Origin: Xanthomonas rydalmerensis
GTDB lineage: Bacteria; Pseudomonadota; Gammaproteobacteria; Xanthomonadales; Xanthomonadaceae
Direction of reading: 5' to 3'
Assembly (NCBI RefSeq): GCF_033170385.1
Contig: NZ_CP126170.1
Coordinates: forward strand, 4,302,001-4,366,000
DNA length: 64,000 nucleotides
In this document: piece by piece, positions 61,827-64,000 of the stretch
Position numbering within the stretch: position 1 is the first letter of the stretch
Layout of the letters: each line of letters begins with the position of its first letter
Notes under the pieces: generated by a model
Database searches by the model: none
Told to the model about the DNA's origin: nothing
What the model saw: the letters and a program-made list of their open reading frames with translations, nothing else
Translations under genes and position numbers: made by a program

Positions 61827-63047
61827 GTGTCCCTCCATCCCATCCTCTCCAGTCTGCGCAAGCACCGCGTCGCCGCCGGCCTGATCGTGCTGGAGATCGC
61901 CTTCAGTTGCGCCGTGGTCTGCAATGCGCTGTTCCTGATCGATCAACGGCTCGAACGCATGCACCGGCCCAGCGGCGTCGCCGAGCGGGAACTGGTGCAA
62001 CTGCGAAGCCGCAGCGTGGTCAGCGACGGCAACGGCGCCGCGCAGACACGGGCCGACCTGGACGCGCTGCGCCGCATCCCCGGCGTGCGCGACGCCAGCA
62101 TCATCAACCAGGCACTGTTCGGCGATTCGCTCGGCTACAGCGGCGTGTCGCTGCGCCCGGACCAGGAACGCAGCACCCTGCATGCGGTGCAGTACTTCGG
62201 CGACGCACGGCTGCTCGACACCCTGGGGCTGCATCTGGTCGCAGGGCGCCGCTTCGCGGAAGACGAGTTCATCGACTACGCGCAACTGCGCGATCCGGTC
62301 GCCAAGCGCATCCCGCCCTCGGTCATCCTCAGCCAGTCGCTGGCGCAACGCCTGTTCTCCGGCCAGAACGCGGTGGGCCGCACCATCTACGTCTACGGCG
62401 AACACCGCGTCGTCGGCGTGGTGCAGCGCCTGGTGCAGCCCCGCGAAGGCGGGACCACCGGCCAGTACGAAGACACGATGCTGTTCCCGGTGAACGTTCC
62501 CTACGATCACGGCACCTACCTGCTGCGCGTAAGCGACCCGGCGCAGCGCGAGGCGATATTGCGGCAAGCCAAGGCGACGCTGTCGCAACACGGTCCACGG
62601 CGCATGGTGAACGGCGCCAAGACCTTGCAGCAGGCGCGCGCGGCCTACTACCGCGACGACCAGGCGATGGCCTGGCTGCTGGTCGGCGTGAGCGTGGCGC
62701 TGCTGCTGATCACCGCGCTGGGCATCGTCGGCCTGACCAGCTTCTGGGTGCAGCAACGCACCAAGCAGATCGGCATCCGCCGCGCGCTCGGCGCCACCTG
62801 CACGCAGATCCTGCGGCATTTCCAACTGGAGAACTTCCTGCTCGCCAGCACCGGCATCGTGCTGGGCATGTTGCTGGCCTACGCCGCCAACCTGTACCTG
62901 ATGAGCGCCTACGAGTTGCCGCGGCTGCCGCTGTGGTACCTGCCGGTCGGCGCGCTGGTGCTGTGGCTGCTCGGCCAGCTCGCGGTGCTGCCGCCCGCGC
63001 GCCGCGCCGCCGCGGTGCCGCCGGCGGTGGCCACGCGCAGTGTCTGA
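61827..63047 (+). CDS. MacB/FtsX-type ABC permease, subtype B, copy 4 (GTG start)
   Basis: 406 residues if begun at the GTG at 61827 (VSLHPILSSLRKHRVAAGLIVLEIAF). This start aligns with B1 and B3 and has AGGAA nine bases upstream; an in-frame ATG at 61785 overlaps the A4 end and would add 14 arginine/proline-rich residues. The periplasmic region (LRPDQERSTLHAVQYFGDARLLDTLGLHLVAGRRF) is close to B3. Coupling region QQRTKQIGIRRALGATCTQILRHFQLEN, with a Cys where the other B copies have Arg. Confidence 0.86.
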   Translation: MSLHPILSSLRKHRVAAGLIVLEIAFSCAVVCNALFLIDQRLERMHRPSGVAERELVQLRSRSVVSDGNGAAQTRADLDALRRIPGVRDASIINQALFGDSLGYSGVSLRPDQERSTLHAVQYFGDARLLDTLGLHLVAGRRFAEDEFIDYAQLRDPVAKRIPPSVILSQSLAQRLFSGQNAVGRTIYVYGEHRVVGVVQRLVQPREGGTTGQYEDTMLFPVNVPYDHGTYLLRVSDPAQREAILRQAKATLSQHGPRRMVNGAKTLQQARAAYYRDDQAMAWLLVGVSVALLLITALGIVGLTSFWVQQRTKQIGIRRALGATCTQILRHFQLENFLLASTGIVLGMLLAYAANLYLMSAYELPRLPLWYLPVGALVLWLLGQLAVLPPARRAAAVPPAVATRSV

Positions 63048-63083
63048 CCCGACGCGGCCACCACCCAAGGAAGGAGCTGTCGC

Positions 63084-64000
63084 ATGTTGAACTATTATCT
63101 GCCGCTGGCCTGGCGCGGCCTGCGGCGTACGCCGGTCGCCACCGCATTGATGGTGCTGGCGATCGGCCTGGGCATCGGCGCGAGCATGACCATGCTGACG
63201 GTGCTGCATGTGATGTCGCGCGATCCGCTGCCGGGCAGAAGCGCTGCGCTCTACACCCCGCATCTTGACCCGTTGCCGGCCAGTTACCCCGATAGCCAGG
63301 AGTGGAGCGATCCGGCTGACAACCTCACCTGGCCCGACGCCATGGCGCTGCTGCGCGCCGCCCCGGCCACGCCACAGGCGGCGATGACCGGCGGGCAGGC
63401 GTTGCTGTGGCCACCGCGCGGGGCCCAAGCGCCGCTCGACCTGAGCGGGCGCTACGCCAGCGCCGGGTTCTTCGCCCTGTTCGGCATCCCGTTGCAGCGC
63501 GGACGCGACTGGAGCGCACAGGACGACCAGAACCATGCCCGCGTCATCGTGCTGAGCCGCACCCTGGCCGATACCCTGTTCGGCGCGCGCGACCCGGTCG
63601 GCCAGCGGGTGGCGCTCGGGGAAAAGCGCATCGGCTTCGAGGTGATCGGCGTGGCCGGCCCATGGAATCCGCAACCGCTGTTCTATGGCGATCCGGGCAG
63701 CAAGGGCAGTTTCGGCCAGCAGGACGATTTCTTCCTGCCGCTGTCGACCGCGATGGAACTGGCGCTGGACGTCAACGGCAACATCAGTAGCTGGGACAAG
63801 GTCAGCGGCGACGACGCGGCGCGATTAAAAGATCCTTCGACCAGCTGGCTGCAATTCTGGGTGCGGCTGGACACGCCGCAACAGGTCGCCGACTACCAGC
63901 GCCTGCTCTACGACTATGCCGCGACACAACACGCCAGCGGACGCTTCCAGCGCCCGCCGGAGCGTGCACGGCTGTACGCGTTGATGGACTGGCTGCGCCA
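63084..64000 (+). CDS. MacB/FtsX-type ABC permease, subtype A, copy 5 (cut by window end)
   Basis: The first 305 codons are visible; the frame is open at the right edge. It begins MLNYYLPLAWRGLRRTPVATALMVLAIGLGIGASM with a strong AAGGAAGGAG upstream. The periplasmic domain follows the subtype A plan (YASAGFFALFGIPLQRGRDW, WLQFWVRLDTPQQVADYQRLL) but both conserved cysteines are gone: the first position reads Ser in NISSWDKV and the second Thr in DPSTSW. The region near 63826-63835 (GATTAAAAGA) is unusually AT-rich for this operon. More permease genes may follow outside the window. Confidence 0.86.
   Translation, partial: MLNYYLPLAWRGLRRTPVATALMVLAIGLGIGASMTMLTVLHVMSRDPLPGRSAALYTPHLDPLPASYPDSQEWSDPADNLTWPDAMALLRAAPATPQAAMTGGQALLWPPRGAQAPLDLSGRYASAGFFALFGIPLQRGRDWSAQDDQNHARVIVLSRTLADTLFGARDPVGQRVALGEKRIGFEVIGVAGPWNPQPLFYGDPGSKGSFGQQDDFFLPLSTAMELALDVNGNISSWDKVSGDDAARLKDPSTSWLQFWVRLDTPQQVADYQRLLYDYAATQHASGRFQRPPERARLYALMDWLR

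Overview
The window reads as a high-GC gammaproteobacterial chromosome from the Xanthomonas lineage (Lysobacteraceae). The basis is an O-antigen/LPS locus ending beside metB and a cystathionine beta-synthase gene, a copL-copA-copB copper cluster, a PilU ATPase, palindromic GGAGCGGCTTCAGCC-type repeats and GGGATTG heptamer tracts between genes, and a decayed CRISPR whose repeat resembles the type I-C repeat of Xanthomonas. The genus is inferred from gene content and recall; no search was run.

Layout. 1-13.5 kb: surface polysaccharide genes. An epimerase end, an FAD oxidoreductase, a GtrA protein and a membrane protein run rightward and meet a leftward block encoding the Wzm/Wzt exporter, an acetyltransferase, a methyltransferase with a coiled-coil tail, two CgeB-type glycosyltransferases (one fused to a GT4 enzyme), a large membrane protein and a lipoprotein. 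13.5-38.3 kb: mostly core genes: transsulfuration (metB, CBS), an OmpA-like envelope pair, pilU, tyrosine breakdown (fahA-maiA), rhlE with a long structured leader, queD, a phasin with PhaR-like operator motifs, bioD, free Met-R-SO reductase, a TfoX C-terminal protein, a cobalamin riboswitch before btuB, gph, a four-repeat CRISPR relic, dinB, fabA-fabB, a poly-proline SH3-like protein, prlC and a Cds1-like cysteine desulfhydrase. 38.4-45.2 kb: copper handling. cueR-copA-copZ runs leftward from a MerR-type promoter whose predicted start site falls on the cueR start codon, back to back with copL-copA-copB running right. 45.5-50.3 kb: a TetR/TetX-like monooxygenase pair lies between glmS and a second copy of the last 45 bases of glmS, which looks like a small island at the glmS 3' end.

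50.3-64 kb is the most unusual part. One HlyD/MacA-type adaptor and one MacB/LolD-type ATPase are followed by at least nine FtsX/MacB-type permeases in strict alternation of two subtypes: A1 B1 A2 B2 A3 B3 A4 B4 A5, the last cut by the window edge. A GG-N10-GC sigma-54 promoter precedes the adaptor, and clustered GTGTCCG/CGGACAC palindromes sit at the distance expected for enhancer-binding-protein sites. I infer one activator-controlled operon in which a shared ATPase and adaptor could serve several A/B permease pairs.
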